From Methylobacillus flagellatus KT (GTDB lineage Bacteria; Pseudomonadota; Gammaproteobacteria; Burkholderiales; Methylophilaceae): 64,000 bases of DNA. Location of the stretch: NCBI RefSeq assembly GCF_000013705.1, contig NC_007947.1, positions 186,001-250,000 of the forward strand. Direction: 5' to 3'. How positions within the stretch are numbered: position 1 is the stretch's first letter; each line of letters opens with the position of its first letter. Both the position numbers and the translations under genes were made by a program. Shown here in pieces: positions 44,526 to 53,919 of this stretch. The notes beneath the pieces were generated by a model. The model was not told the DNA's origin, searched no databases, and worked only from the letters and a program-made list of their open reading frames with translations.

Positions 44526-44941
44526 CAACAGGCCTGTTCTTGTTCACACTGGCGGCGGCCGCCGAAACGGAACTACAAGAGCCTAGTTGGGCGCAACTGA
44601 CGGAAAGCCAGCGCAAGGTGCTGGCACCTCTGGCGCAGGAATGGGACATTCTCAGGCCGTGGCAGCGTGAGAAAATGCTGGATATTGCACGCGACTACTC
44701 CAAGATGACGCCCGAGCAACAACAACGTGTGCAAAGGCGCCTGACGCACTGGAGCCGGATGACGCCCTACGAACGGGAGAATGCGCGCAAGAAATACCAG
44801 GCGTATAAAAACATGACCCCCGAACAGAAAGCGGCATTGCGCAAGAAGTGGGAAGAGTATCAGCGCCTGCCAGAAGCCAAGCGCGAGGCACTGCGCCGCG
44901 AAAACCCCGATATTGATACCGGTCTGGAAGATCTGGACTGA
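44507..44941 (+). CDS. DUF3106 exported protein
   Basis: A 144-residue protein: a signal peptide (AIATGLFLFTLAAAAE), then a charged helical body with three or more copies of a short repeat of the form M/L-T/R-P-E/Y-Q/E-R, for example KMTPEQQQRVQRRLTHW, RMTPYERENARKKYQAY and NMTPEQKAALRKKWEEY. These resemble the repeats of CpxP/Spy-like periplasmic chaperones only superficially. It overlaps DUF3619 by 19 bases, making a three-gene unit with the sigma factor. Function is unknown; a periplasmic sensor or target is plausible. Confidence 0.85.
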   Translation: MVKAAIATGLFLFTLAAAAETELQEPSWAQLTESQRKVLAPLAQEWDILRPWQREKMLDIARDYSKMTPEQQQRVQRRLTHWSRMTPYERENARKKYQAYKNMTPEQKAALRKKWEEYQRLPEAKREALRRENPDIDTGLEDLD

Positions 44942-44986
44942 CTCGATAGGCGCTAAGTGCGTGCGTACTGCGCCCGCAATACAGAA

Positions 44987-46057
44987 CTACCTGCGTTCCA
45001 CCCAGTACAACATGAAGATGCCGGCTGCCATGAACAGCAATGTCGGCATGACGGCGCTGAACAAGGGAGACCAGTCATTGAGCAGGCCAAGATGCACGAA
45101 TACCCGGTTCAATACCTGATAGACAATACCCAGCATGATGCCGGAAAAAATCTTGGTGCTAGCCGAACTTGAACGCTGCTGCAGGAACCCGAACGGCAGC
45201 GCTAGGATGACCATGACCAGGCATGCAAGCGGGTAGATCATCTTGGACCAGAGCGCAATCTGGTGGCGTGAGGTTTTCTGCTTATTGCTCGCTAGGTGGT
45301 TGATGTAGAAATACAGGTTCCAGGCCGACATTTTTTCCGGCACGACCAGCAGCACATTCAACAGCTCTGGGCGGATCAGGGACTGCCAGGTGGCTTCCTG
45401 GAACACATTGGTGCGGATTTTCTGCTCTTCAAAATGGGTCTGCGTCACTTGGTGCAGATTCCAGCTATTGCCATCAAAGCTGCCTTCTTTCGCATTGCTG
45501 ATGGTGCGCAACCGGAATTCGTTGTCGAATTCGTAAATATGGATGTCCATCAGGGAGGCATCCGGCATCACATTCTGCACGTTCACAAAGCTATTGCCAT
45601 CCTTGACCCACAGGCCCGAGCGGAAATCCTGTGCCACCACGGAGTCCGTCGCCTGGATGCGGATGCGTTGCGCAGCCTTTTCGCTCATTGGAGCAATCAG
45701 CTCTCCGACGAGAAAGGTAATCACGGCAAACACCAATCCCACGCGCAACAGGGAAAATGCGATCTTGCGGATGGAAATGCCGCTCACACGCAAGATGATG
45801 AGTTCTGAATAGCGCGAGAACTGGCCGAGCGCGTACATGGTACCGACCAGCACGGCCACGGGTACCACTTCGTAGACATGCCCTGGCGCACTAAGCAGTA
45901 CATACAGCAGTACCTTGCTGATACCGTAATTGCCCTTGCCCAGGCTTTCCAGCTCTTGAATAAGATCGAAAAAGGAAAACATCGCGAGCAGGGCCAGCAT
46001 GATCAGCATGATGCTGGAGACGATTTCCTGTGCGAGATAGCGGTTGAGTAATTTCAT
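44987..46057 (-). CDS. lptG: LPS export permease LptG
   Basis: A 356-residue inner-membrane protein of the LptB2FG transporter that extracts lipopolysaccharide for export. N-terminal (RYLAQEIVSSIMLIMLALLAMFSFF and on) and C-terminal hydrophobic blocks surround a periplasmic jellyroll of about 150 residues. The C-terminal hydrophobic block includes LACLVMVILALPFGFLQQRS, typical of LptG. It lies 6 bp after lptF. Confidence 0.93.
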   Translation of the reverse strand: MKLLNRYLAQEIVSSIMLIMLALLAMFSFFDLIQELESLGKGNYGISKVLLYVLLSAPGHVYEVVPVAVLVGTMYALGQFSRYSELIILRVSGISIRKIAFSLLRVGLVFAVITFLVGELIAPMSEKAAQRIRIQATDSVVAQDFRSGLWVKDGNSFVNVQNVMPDASLMDIHIYEFDNEFRLRTISNAKEGSFDGNSWNLHQVTQTHFEEQKIRTNVFQEATWQSLIRPELLNVLLVVPEKMSAWNLYFYINHLASNKQKTSRHQIALWSKMIYPLACLVMVILALPFGFLQQRSSSASTKIFSGIMLGIVYQVLNRVFVHLGLLNDWSPLFSAVMPTLLFMAAGIFMLYWVERR

Positions 46058-46063
46058 CTCGGC

Positions 46064-47149
46064 CTATTTGCGCCACAAGCGCGGCAGGAAAGGTAACTGG
46101 AACAAACGACGGTAAAACATCCAGAATGTCAGCAACAGGAAAAATGCATGAACGGGCCACAGGCCAACCATTGCCGGCACTTTGCCTTGTGAGAGCCACG
46201 CCTGCATGATGCTGAGCAGGTTGTTGTAAACGATGTAGATCAACAGCGCCATCATCAGGTTGGCCGAACGTCCGGAACGGGGGTCGACAAAGCTCAGTGG
46301 GATGGCCAGCAGGATCAGTACGAATGCCGAAATCGGAATGGCAAGGCGCCACTGTAGTTCCGCAATGCTGTCGGGACTATGCTCATTGAAAAGCTCCAGA
46401 CTGTTTTTCGACTGTGTATTGGGGGGCTGCTGCTGCACTTCGGCAGGCTCGATACGGATCGCGTAACGCTCGAATTCCGTGATCGAATACTCGGCAGTAT
46501 TGGGCGTGCCTTCATAGCGGCGGCCATTCTGCATGACCAGGAAGTCGTCCCCGTTCTCTGCCGTTTCACGATGGCCGCGGGCAGCCACAATGATGCCGAG
46601 CTTCTGGTGCTGCATGGATTGTACGAAGATGTTCTTGACGATGTTGCCCAGCTCGTCGAAGCTTTCCACAAAGAACACACGGTCAGCATGACGCGACTCC
46701 TTGAAGACGCCGGGACTGATAGAGGCAAGCTCATCGCGGCTTTTCAGCTGGTCGCGGAACTCTGCTCCCTTGCCGGTCGCCCAGGGCGTGACGAACAGGC
46801 TGAGCAAGGCAATGACGACGATGACAGGCAGGCCGAATGTCAGGACTGGCCGGATCCAACTGGAGAGTCCTTGGCCGGCGCTGAACCAGACGACCATTTC
46901 GCTGTCGCGGTGCCAGCGCGACAGCGTCAACAGCACGGCGAGGAACAGCGTGAGCGAAAGCATCATCGGCAGGAACTTCAGCATGCTGAAGCCCAGCAAT
47001 GTATTGATGGCATCGCTAGCAAGGCTGCCCTTGGCGGCAACGCCAATGTAATAGGCGACGCGCTGGGCGATGACAATGCCGAACAGCACCAGAAAGCCGC
47101 CGATGGCAGTGGTGACTAGCTCTTGCAGCAGTGAACGTTTGAAGAGCAT
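46064..47149 (-). CDS. lptF: LPS export permease LptF
   Basis: A 361-residue partner of LptG. The N-terminus MLFKRSLLQELVTTAIGGFLVLFG, the ARGHRETAENGDDFLVMQNGRRYEG periplasmic stretch and the C-terminal AFVLILLAIPLSFVDPRSGRSAN loop, which contacts the LptB ATPase, are family features. The pair is divergent from pepA, a conserved arrangement in gamma- and betaproteobacteria. lptB and lptA/C are not in the window. Confidence 0.94.
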   Translation of the reverse strand: MLFKRSLLQELVTTAIGGFLVLFGIVIAQRVAYYIGVAAKGSLASDAINTLLGFSMLKFLPMMLSLTLFLAVLLTLSRWHRDSEMVVWFSAGQGLSSWIRPVLTFGLPVIVVIALLSLFVTPWATGKGAEFRDQLKSRDELASISPGVFKESRHADRVFFVESFDELGNIVKNIFVQSMQHQKLGIIVAARGHRETAENGDDFLVMQNGRRYEGTPNTAEYSITEFERYAIRIEPAEVQQQPPNTQSKNSLELFNEHSPDSIAELQWRLAIPISAFVLILLAIPLSFVDPRSGRSANLMMALLIYIVYNNLLSIMQAWLSQGKVPAMVGLWPVHAFFLLLTFWMFYRRLFQLPFLPRLWRK

Positions 47150-47186
47150 CTTAGACAGGCAGGCAGTTCAGATTCCGCAATTGAGG

Positions 47187-47214
47187 TTGATTTACCGCGA
47201 AAACGCGGGATAAT
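47187..47214 (+). promoter_or_regulatory. probable pepA promoter
   Basis: TTGATT (47187-47192) and GATAAT (47209-47214) are spaced by 16 bp, 30 bp before the pepA start. Both are one or two bases from the sigma-70 consensus. The 95-bp gap also has to hold the lptF promoter. Confidence 0.55.
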
Positions 47215-47244
47215 TCAGAGGGCTTTAACCTTAAGGATCAAGGA

Positions 47245-48735
47245 ATGGAATTTAGCATAAAAAGTGGTACTCCGGAAAAACAGCGTAAAGATTGCGTTGT
47301 GGTCGGCGTGTTTGAAGCACGTAAATTCTCCGATGCGGCCGCAGTGCTCGATCGTGCATCTCAAGGCTATCTCGGTGACATCCTGCGTACTGGCGACATA
47401 GATGGGAAGCCTGGATCCACGCTACTGCTGCATTCCGTTCCAGGCGTTGCGGCAGGGCGCGTCCTGCTTGTCGGCCTGGGCAAGGAGCGTGAGCTTGATG
47501 AGCATAGCTACCGCAAGGCCTTGCGTGCTGCCATCAAAGCGCTACATACCCTGGATGATGCCGATGTGGCGATATGCCTGGCCGAAGTTCCGGTGAAAAA
47601 GCGGGATACCGCTTGGCGCGTGGCCCAGGTGGTGGAAATTGCCGAAGACAGTACTTACCGTTTTGACCGCTTCAAGAGCAAGCCAGCGAATGGCAAGAAA
47701 GGCATCGCCAAGCTACAAGTGCATGTCACCCGGCGCAGTGACGTCGCTGAAGGTGAGAAGGGCCTCAGGCAGGGCAAAGCACTTGCTGCGGGCGTGAGTT
47801 TCGCCAAGGATCTGGGTAACCTGGCACCAAACTATTGCACTCCCTCTTACCTGGCAGAACAGGCAGAGGCGCTGAGCGATAGTCATGGTTTGCAGGTGGA
47901 AGTGCTGGAGAAGGAGGATATCGAAAAGCTGGGCATGGGGTCGTTCCTGGGGGTGACCAAGGGCAGTGTGCAGCCGCCCAAGCTGATCGTGCTGCAGCAC
48001 AGGAAAGGCAAGAAGAGCCAGAAGCCGGTGGTGCTGGTGGGGAAAGGTATTACCTTCGATACGGGCGGCATCTCGCTCAAGCCCGGCGCCGACATGGACG
48101 AAATGAAGTATGACATGTGTGGTGCGGCTAGCGTGCTGGGGACATTCAAGGCTATTGCCGAGCTGGACTTGCCACTGAATGTGGTAGGCATCATTCCGAC
48201 GTGTGAGAACATGCCTGACGGTAATGCGACACGGCCTGGCGATGTGCTGACCAGCATGTCTGGCCAGACCATCGAGGTGTTGAATACCGATGCGGAAGGC
48301 CGGCTGATCCTCTGTGATGCCTTGACCTATGCAGAACGTTTCGAGCCGCAGGCCGTGGTGGATGTGGCCACCCTGACAGGGGCATGCGTGATTGCGCTTG
48401 GACATCACGCCAGCGGCTTGTTCAGCAACAAGGACAGCCTAGCCGAAGAATTGCTGGATGCAGGTAACGAGGCATATGACAGGGCATGGCGCTTGCCGCT
48501 CTGGGATGATTATCAGTCCCAGCTCGACAGTAATTTTGCCGATATGGCGAATATCGGCGGCAGGGCCGGCGGCAGTATCACCGCCGCATGCTTTCTCTCG
48601 CGTTTTGCCAAGAAATACGACTGGGCCCATCTGGACATTGCGGGTACTGCCTGGAAGTCCGGCAAGGAAAAAGGGGCCACGGGACGCCCAGTACCGCTGC
48701 TTACCGAGTTTCTCAAGCAGCGCGCCGGGAAGTAG
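47245..48735 (+). CDS. pepA: leucyl aminopeptidase (M17 family)
   Basis: A 496-residue cytosolic dizinc/manganese aminopeptidase, a hexamer in known members, which in E. coli also binds DNA in Xer recombination at plasmid sites. The M17 signature NTDAEGRLIL and the metal and bicarbonate-site blocks GKGITFDTGGISLKP and KYDMCGAASVLG are present. It opens a cluster with holC, the usual neighbour. An AAGGA-rich leader precedes the ATG. Confidence 0.96.
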   Translation: MEFSIKSGTPEKQRKDCVVVGVFEARKFSDAAAVLDRASQGYLGDILRTGDIDGKPGSTLLLHSVPGVAAGRVLLVGLGKERELDEHSYRKALRAAIKALHTLDDADVAICLAEVPVKKRDTAWRVAQVVEIAEDSTYRFDRFKSKPANGKKGIAKLQVHVTRRSDVAEGEKGLRQGKALAAGVSFAKDLGNLAPNYCTPSYLAEQAEALSDSHGLQVEVLEKEDIEKLGMGSFLGVTKGSVQPPKLIVLQHRKGKKSQKPVVLVGKGITFDTGGISLKPGADMDEMKYDMCGAASVLGTFKAIAELDLPLNVVGIIPTCENMPDGNATRPGDVLTSMSGQTIEVLNTDAEGRLILCDALTYAERFEPQAVVDVATLTGACVIALGHHASGLFSNKDSLAEELLDAGNEAYDRAWRLPLWDDYQSQLDSNFADMANIGGRAGGSITAACFLSRFAKKYDWAHLDIAGTAWKSGKEKGATGRPVPLLTEFLKQRAGK

Positions 48736-48741
48736 GACCGC

Positions 48742-49206
48742 ATGACCCGGGTTGATTTCTTTTTCAATGTGCCCAACAAGGCCGCCCATGTCGCCAGTCT
48801 CAGCAGCCGTGCCGTGCAACGGGGGCGCAGGCTGATGGTGCTGGCCTCTACCCAGCAGGCTGCAGAGCAGCTGGGCTCATTTCTATGGAGCAGTCCGCCG
48901 ACCGGCTTCCTGCCGCACTGTCATGCCACGCATCCCCGTGCGGCAGAAACGCCCGTTATTATAGATTGGCGTCATGAACCGTTGCCTCATGACGATATCC
49001 TGATCAATCTTGATAGCCAATATCCACCATTCTTCAGCCGGTTCAGGCGACTGATCGAGATTGTCGGGTTGGAGGAAGAGGATCGTGCGGCGGCGCGTGA
49101 GCGGTATCGGTTCTATCGTGACCGCGGCTATGAGCTCAGGACATTCGATGCGAGTGGCGCTGCCTTGATGAAAGGAGGGTCCGATGAGCGATCAACCTCA
49201 AGATGA
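48742..49206 (+). CDS. holC: DNA polymerase III chi subunit
   Basis: A 154-residue protein of the chi family: TRVDFFFNVPNKAAHVASL at the start, RGRRLMVLASTQQAAEQLGSFLWS, GFLPHCHA, and DILINLDSQYP. Chi ties the clamp loader to single-strand-binding protein. It lies 6 bp after pepA. The normal partner valS is not next; instead an uncharacterised gene overlaps holC by 23 bases. Confidence 0.92.
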   Translation: MTRVDFFFNVPNKAAHVASLSSRAVQRGRRLMVLASTQQAAEQLGSFLWSSPPTGFLPHCHATHPRAAETPVIIDWRHEPLPHDDILINLDSQYPPFFSRFRRLIEIVGLEEEDRAAARERYRFYRDRGYELRTFDASGAALMKGGSDERSTSR

Positions 49207-49720
49207 ACTGGCGCTGGTGCTGCGCCGCATTAACGCGCTGAGCAATGTAGCAACGCCGACATCCGGGCAGGCAACCGAGGATGACATTCCCATATTGACG
49301 GAGTTTTATGAGGGAGGCGGTGCACTCAGTGCTATCGCGGTTGAGCAGCTGCTGGCGTCTTATCATGCCGATGATGTGCCTGCAAGCCTGGGGGATACGC
49401 CCGAGGTGTTACCTTCTCCCTCTGAAGGAAAGACGGCATCTCAGGTGCCAGGCATCAAGTTCTTGCCAGCGGATGAGGACGTGGAGCATCCTAGAGATGT
49501 TTCGAGCGAGCAGGAAACGGAGCATCCGCCATTGCTGCTGGCGCGTCGAGAACTGGCTGAGGCAGTGATTGCCGATATGCAGCCGGTGATTGCCCAGGCC
49601 ATTCAGGAGGCCTTGGCAAAGGAAATGCAAGCATTGACTCCCAGGCTCAGTGCCGAGGTCGAGCGTGTATTGGCTGATAGTTTCAGGGAGCGCGTGCTCC
49701 AGGTGTTGAAAAAGGATTAG
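49184..49720 (+). CDS. uncharacterised acidic protein downstream of holC
   Basis: A 178-residue protein I do not recognise. The first ~100 residues are acidic, Pro/Ser/Glu-rich and likely disordered (for example EQETEHPP); the last ~70 form amphipathic helices (LARRELAEAVIADMQPVIAQ, then LTPRLSAEVERVLADSFRER). No signal peptide or membrane segment. It has a strong AAGGAGGG site and overlaps holC by 23 bases, so it is translated with it. A link to the replisome is only guilt by association. Confidence 0.72.
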   Translation: MSDQPQDELALVLRRINALSNVATPTSGQATEDDIPILTEFYEGGGALSAIAVEQLLASYHADDVPASLGDTPEVLPSPSEGKTASQVPGIKFLPADEDVEHPRDVSSEQETEHPPLLLARRELAEAVIADMQPVIAQAIQEALAKEMQALTPRLSAEVERVLADSFRERVLQVLKKD

Positions 49721-50088
49721 CCCAGCAGTGCTCTGTATTCAGCTGCACTTAGCAGTCCCGTAGGTGCATGCTCAGGCTCGAAGGAAAAAATCCAGGCATC
49801 GTAAGGCCTGTCGTTGATCTCTTCCGGTGTAATTTGCAGGGCTTCATTGATGGCGGTTACGGTACCATCGAGAGGGGCATGCAGGTCGGAACCGGTCTTG
49901 ACAGATTCTACCAGTCCGCAAGGCTGGCCTGCGGATAGGCGGGTTCCCGGCTTAGGGGCCTCGACATATACGATATCGCCCAGCAAATCCTGGGCATGGT
50001 CGGTAATGCCGGCGAGCCAATGGCCGTTCTCGTCTGGACGTACCCACAGATGTTCGGCAGTGTATTGCAGGTTTTCAGGAATATTCAT
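49717..50088 (-). CDS. gcvH: glycine cleavage system H protein-like, stand-alone gene
   Basis: A 123-residue lipoyl-carrier protein. The lipoylated Lys64 lies in GLVESVKTGSDLHAPLDG, close to the ESVKA.SD consensus; YTAEHLWVRPDENGHWLAGIT opens the protein as in GcvH. Length is near normal. No gcvT or gcvP gene is near, so this is an isolated copy, perhaps a second H protein or a lipoate carrier. It overlaps the end of the convergent holC-linked gene by 4 bases. No glycine riboswitch was seen upstream. Confidence 0.9.
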   Translation of the reverse strand: MNIPENLQYTAEHLWVRPDENGHWLAGITDHAQDLLGDIVYVEAPKPGTRLSAGQPCGLVESVKTGSDLHAPLDGTVTAINEALQITPEEINDRPYDAWIFSFEPEHAPTGLLSAAEYRALLG

Positions 50089-50266
50089 GAAAAGCTCAGG
50101 GGAATGATGTCGGCATATTTTCTCATAAACCAGTGAAACCGATACAGAGGCAGATTTTTTTATCTTTCTTCTATTAAGAAAATATATAAACTTCCGTTGC
50201 TATGTTAATGACAAATCAAATCTTTTTGGATATTATTTTTTCGATCATTGACGGGGCGGGTGTGAC

Positions 50267-51277
50267 ATGAAGCGTATCATCACATTATGGCTGACCATGC
50301 TGGCATTGTGTATGCCGCCGGTCTTGGCCTGTGCAGCGGAGAAAAAGCCGCAGAAATCTGCAGCCAGCAAAACCAAGGCGAGTAACAAAACCGTTGCCAA
50401 TAAGAAAGCGGCGGTAGCAAAGAAAAATGAAGCCAGCGGCAGGATCATCAGTACCATACGTTCCAACAGTGCTGTTGCCACAGCCAGCCCTAGCGTGTTC
50501 AAGGATGAGGATGCGGGCTTAAAGCTGGCTTCCAGCAAGGCCATGATCGTGAATCAGGAGTCCGGCGAGGTTTTGTTTGCCAAGGGAACAGATATCGCTG
50601 CGCCGATTGCTTCTCTGACCAAGCTGATGACGGCAATGGTGGTGCTGGATGCCCAGCAGGATATGAATGAAAAGCTGAGAATCACGCGGGAAGACATTGA
50701 CACCCTCAAGGGAACCGGCTCGCGGATGCCGATCGGGGCGACCCTGACAAGGGCAGAAATGCTGCAGCTTGCCTTGATGGCCTCAGAAAACCGAGCAGCT
50801 TCAGCGCTGGGCCGTCATTATCCGGGGGGGCTCAATGCATTTGTCGCTGCGATGAATGCCAAGGCCCTGCAATTGGGCATGCTGCATTCGCGTTTTGCCG
50901 ACCCGACCGGGTTGAATAGCGCAAATGTTTCCACTGCTGAGGATCTGGTCAAGATGGTGCGCGCTGCATACCAATATCCCGAGATCCGCCATGTATCGAC
51001 CACTACCGCCTATGCCGTGCCAGTCAATGGCGCGCGCGCGCCATTGCATTATGTGAATAGCAATGTACTGGTACGCAACAGCGACTGGGTGATCGGCTTG
51101 TCCAAGACCGGCTACATCAATGAGGCTGGCCGCTGTCTGGTGATGCAGGCGGAGGTTGGTGGCCAGCCCCTGATCATTGTGCTGCTGGATTCATTCAGCA
51201 AGAATGCCCGGGTAGGCGACGCACAGAAAATCCGCAAGTGGATAGAAAGTAGCAATAACCATCGCGATGCAAGCTGA
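50267..51277 (+). CDS. pbpG: D-alanyl-D-alanine endopeptidase (PBP7-like)
   Basis: A 336-residue serine peptidase of the S11 family. A signal peptide is followed by a Lys/Ala-rich linker (residues 25-60), then the catalytic domain with SxxK as SLTK (116-119), the SEN triad (173-175) and KTG in LSKTGYINEAG. PBP7 cuts D-Ala-mDAP cross-links in periplasmic peptidoglycan. The 178-bp AT-rich gap upstream, shared with gcvH, holds the promoters; a strong terminator follows. Confidence 0.93.
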   Translation: MKRIITLWLTMLALCMPPVLACAAEKKPQKSAASKTKASNKTVANKKAAVAKKNEASGRIISTIRSNSAVATASPSVFKDEDAGLKLASSKAMIVNQESGEVLFAKGTDIAAPIASLTKLMTAMVVLDAQQDMNEKLRITREDIDTLKGTGSRMPIGATLTRAEMLQLALMASENRAASALGRHYPGGLNAFVAAMNAKALQLGMLHSRFADPTGLNSANVSTAEDLVKMVRAAYQYPEIRHVSTTTAYAVPVNGARAPLHYVNSNVLVRNSDWVIGLSKTGYINEAGRCLVMQAEVGGQPLIIVLLDSFSKNARVGDAQKIRKWIESSNNHRDAS

Positions 51278-51287
51278 TGTGGCGATT

Positions 51288-51333
51288 CCTGAATAAATAA
51301 AAAGCGGCCTTGGCCGCTTTTTATTTATTCAGG
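51288..51333. terminator. bidirectional terminator between pbpG and topA
   Basis: A perfect 22-bp inverted repeat (51288-51309 with 51312-51333, two-base centre) runs from CCTGAATAAATAAAAAGCGG to its complement. Because the arms have A-rich outer and GC-rich inner parts, each strand shows a GC stem followed by a T run. It can end both pbpG and the convergent topA. Confidence 0.92.
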
Positions 51334-51381
51334 CCCTATTGGTGCGTGATGGGCTGTGAGATGGATAGCGTATTGAGGAGG

Positions 51382-53919
51382 CTATTCGCTCTCGCCCGCC
51401 GATGCTTTTTTCCTGCGAGTCGTTGTAGCCGCCTTCTTGGTGCTGCTTGTCTTTTTCGCAGTAGTAGTCTTGGCCTTCTTGGCCGGAGCATCTTTTGCCG
51501 CCTTGGCTGATAGCAGCTCCAGGGCCTGCTCCATGGTCAGGGTTTCCGGTTCCTGGCCCTTGGGCAAGGTGGCGCGCAACTTGCCGTGTTGCACATAAGG
51601 GCCGAAGCGTCCAGCATAGATGGCAATATTACCCGTGCCGTCCGGGTGGTTGCCCAGCTCCTTGATGGGCGCTGCGCCGGCATTGGCCTGCGCCAGCAGT
51701 TCGATAGCACGTGCCAGGTCAATATCGAAAACACTCTCGCTCTTGGGAATAGACTTGAACTTGCCATCGTGGTTGACGTAAGGCCCAAAGCGTCCGATAT
51801 TGGCGACCACTTTCTTGCCCGTTTCGGGATGCTGGCCCAAGTCACGCGGCAATGCAATGAGCTTGAGCGCCGTTTCCATATCCAGGCTGGAAACAGGGAT
51901 TTCCTTGGGGATGCTGACGCGCTTGGGTTTCTTCTTGCTGTCTGCCTCGGGCAGGCCGATCTGCAGGTAGGGACCATAAGGACCATTCAGCAGCAGGATG
52001 TCCTTGCCGCTCTCGGGTTCCTGCCCAATGACCGTAGGCTCATTGTTGTTGGCATTCGCGTTCGGGTTACGGATATAGTCGCACTCGGGATAGCCCGAGC
52101 AGCCGATGAATTTTCCGAAGCGGCCCAAGCGGGACTGCAACGGTTTGCCGCATTTGGGGCATGCCTCATCGAGCATTTCAACGCCGGGGCGCTCCACGTT
52201 GCTTTTTTCATGAATTTGGTTGTTGAAGCCTTGCCAGAATTCATTGAGAACGGGAATCCATTCGCGCTCACCCTCCGCGATGTCATCCAGCTCATTTTCC
52301 AGGTTGGCGGTAAAACCGTAGTCCACATAGCGGGTAAAATGCTCGGTAAGGAATTTGTTTACCACGCGGCCAACATCAGTAGGGATGAAGCGTTTCTTGT
52401 CCAGCACTACATATTCGCGATCTTGCAGCGTGGAAATGATGCTGGCATAAGTCGAGGGGCGTCCAATGCCATATTCCTCAAGTGCCTTGACCAGGCTGGC
52501 CTCGGAATAGCGCGGGGGTGGTTCTGTGAAATGCTGATCCCCGTATATTTTCTGCACGGCGAGCACTTCGCCGGTTTCGAGGTGCGGCAGCTTGCTTTCG
52601 CCTTCCTCTTCCTCGTCGTCCACCCCCTCCATGTAAACCGCAATAAAACCCGGAAATATCAGTGTCTGGCCTGTGGCACGGAACAGGTTGGCATCGGATC
52701 CAACGGCGAGATCAATGCTGACGGCATCGAATTTGGCCTGGGTCATCTGGCAAGCCAGTGCACGCTTCCAGATCATCTCATACAACCTGAACTGCTCGTC
52801 AGTGAGGAACGCACGCATGCTGGCCGGAGTGCGTGAGATGTCGGTCGGACGTATCGCTTCATGCGCCTCCTGTGCGTTCTTGGCCTTGGTCTTGTACATG
52901 ATCGGGGACTTGGGCAGATATTCGGCGGCAAAATTCTGCTTGATATAGTCGCGGATCTGCATGACTGCCTCGGTCGCTAGGCTGAAGCTGTCGGTACGCA
53001 TATAGGTGATCAAGCCCATCGTGCCACTACCGATGTCGATACCTTCGTACAATTGCTGGGCGACCCGCATGGTGCGGCTGGTGGTGAAGCCGAGCTTGCG
53101 CACGGCTTCCTGCTGCAGGGTGGATGTCGTGAATGGGGCGGCCGGGCTGCGGCTGCGCTGTTTTTTCTCGACGCGGGAGACGGTGGTCTTGCCTGCACTC
53201 ACGGCAAGCAGCTTGCCGACGACTTCCTGTTGCTGTGCTTGGTTGGTAATGGTGAACTGCTCTACCTTCTTGCCTTCAAGTTGCACCAGCTTGGCATCGA
53301 ACACATGCTGGTGCTTGGCGGATTCCAGATGGATGGTCCAGTATTCCTGGCTCTTGAATGCCTCGATCTCAAGCTCGCGCTCGACGATCAGGCGCAATGC
53401 CGGGCTTTGCACGCGGCCGGCGGACAAGCCACGGCGAATCTTCTTCCACAACAAAGGCGACAGGTTGAAGCCAACCAGGTAATCCAGTGCCCGACGTGCC
53501 TGCTGGGCATTGACCAGCGGCATGGAAATGTCACGTGGTTCTTCGATCGCGTTCTGTACGGCATTTTTGGTGATTTCGTGGAACACGACGCGCTTGATCA
53601 GCTTGTCTTTGAGCAGTTTCTTGCTTTTGAGGATCTCGGCAATGTGCCAGGAAATGGCTTCCCCTTCGCGGTCCGGGTCGGTGGCGAGGTAGATGGCATC
53701 GGCAGTCTTGACCGCCTTGGCAATGGCATCCACATGGCGTGCGTTGCGGTCGATCACTTCATATTTCATGGCAAAGTCATGATCCGGATCGACGGCCCCG
53801 GTCTTGGGAACCAGGTCACGGACGTGCCCATATGAGGCCAAAACCTCAAAATCCTTGCCCAGGTATTTTTTCAGGGTCTTGGCCTTGGATGGCGATTCGA
53901 CGATCAGCAGTTTTGACAT
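51382..53919 (-). CDS. topA: DNA topoisomerase I
   Basis: An 845-residue type IA topoisomerase relaxing negative supercoils. The Toprim start is MSKLLIVESPSKAKTLKKYL, the acidic motif is DPDREGEAISWHI and the catalytic Tyr306 lies in MGLITYMRTDS. One clear zinc finger (CPKCGKPLQSRLGRFGKFIG, then CSGYPEC) and several zinc-finger-like GRFG repeats follow. The C-terminus is a Lys/Thr/Ala-rich tail of about 35 residues. Start 53919 is chosen over an upstream frame to 53988. topA lies away from dprA-smg, unlike in many relatives. Confidence 0.96.
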   Translation of the reverse strand: MSKLLIVESPSKAKTLKKYLGKDFEVLASYGHVRDLVPKTGAVDPDHDFAMKYEVIDRNARHVDAIAKAVKTADAIYLATDPDREGEAISWHIAEILKSKKLLKDKLIKRVVFHEITKNAVQNAIEEPRDISMPLVNAQQARRALDYLVGFNLSPLLWKKIRRGLSAGRVQSPALRLIVERELEIEAFKSQEYWTIHLESAKHQHVFDAKLVQLEGKKVEQFTITNQAQQQEVVGKLLAVSAGKTTVSRVEKKQRSRSPAAPFTTSTLQQEAVRKLGFTTSRTMRVAQQLYEGIDIGSGTMGLITYMRTDSFSLATEAVMQIRDYIKQNFAAEYLPKSPIMYKTKAKNAQEAHEAIRPTDISRTPASMRAFLTDEQFRLYEMIWKRALACQMTQAKFDAVSIDLAVGSDANLFRATGQTLIFPGFIAVYMEGVDDEEEEGESKLPHLETGEVLAVQKIYGDQHFTEPPPRYSEASLVKALEEYGIGRPSTYASIISTLQDREYVVLDKKRFIPTDVGRVVNKFLTEHFTRYVDYGFTANLENELDDIAEGEREWIPVLNEFWQGFNNQIHEKSNVERPGVEMLDEACPKCGKPLQSRLGRFGKFIGCSGYPECDYIRNPNANANNNEPTVIGQEPESGKDILLLNGPYGPYLQIGLPEADSKKKPKRVSIPKEIPVSSLDMETALKLIALPRDLGQHPETGKKVVANIGRFGPYVNHDGKFKSIPKSESVFDIDLARAIELLAQANAGAAPIKELGNHPDGTGNIAIYAGRFGPYVQHGKLRATLPKGQEPETLTMEQALELLSAKAAKDAPAKKAKTTTAKKTSSTKKAATTTRRKKASAGESE

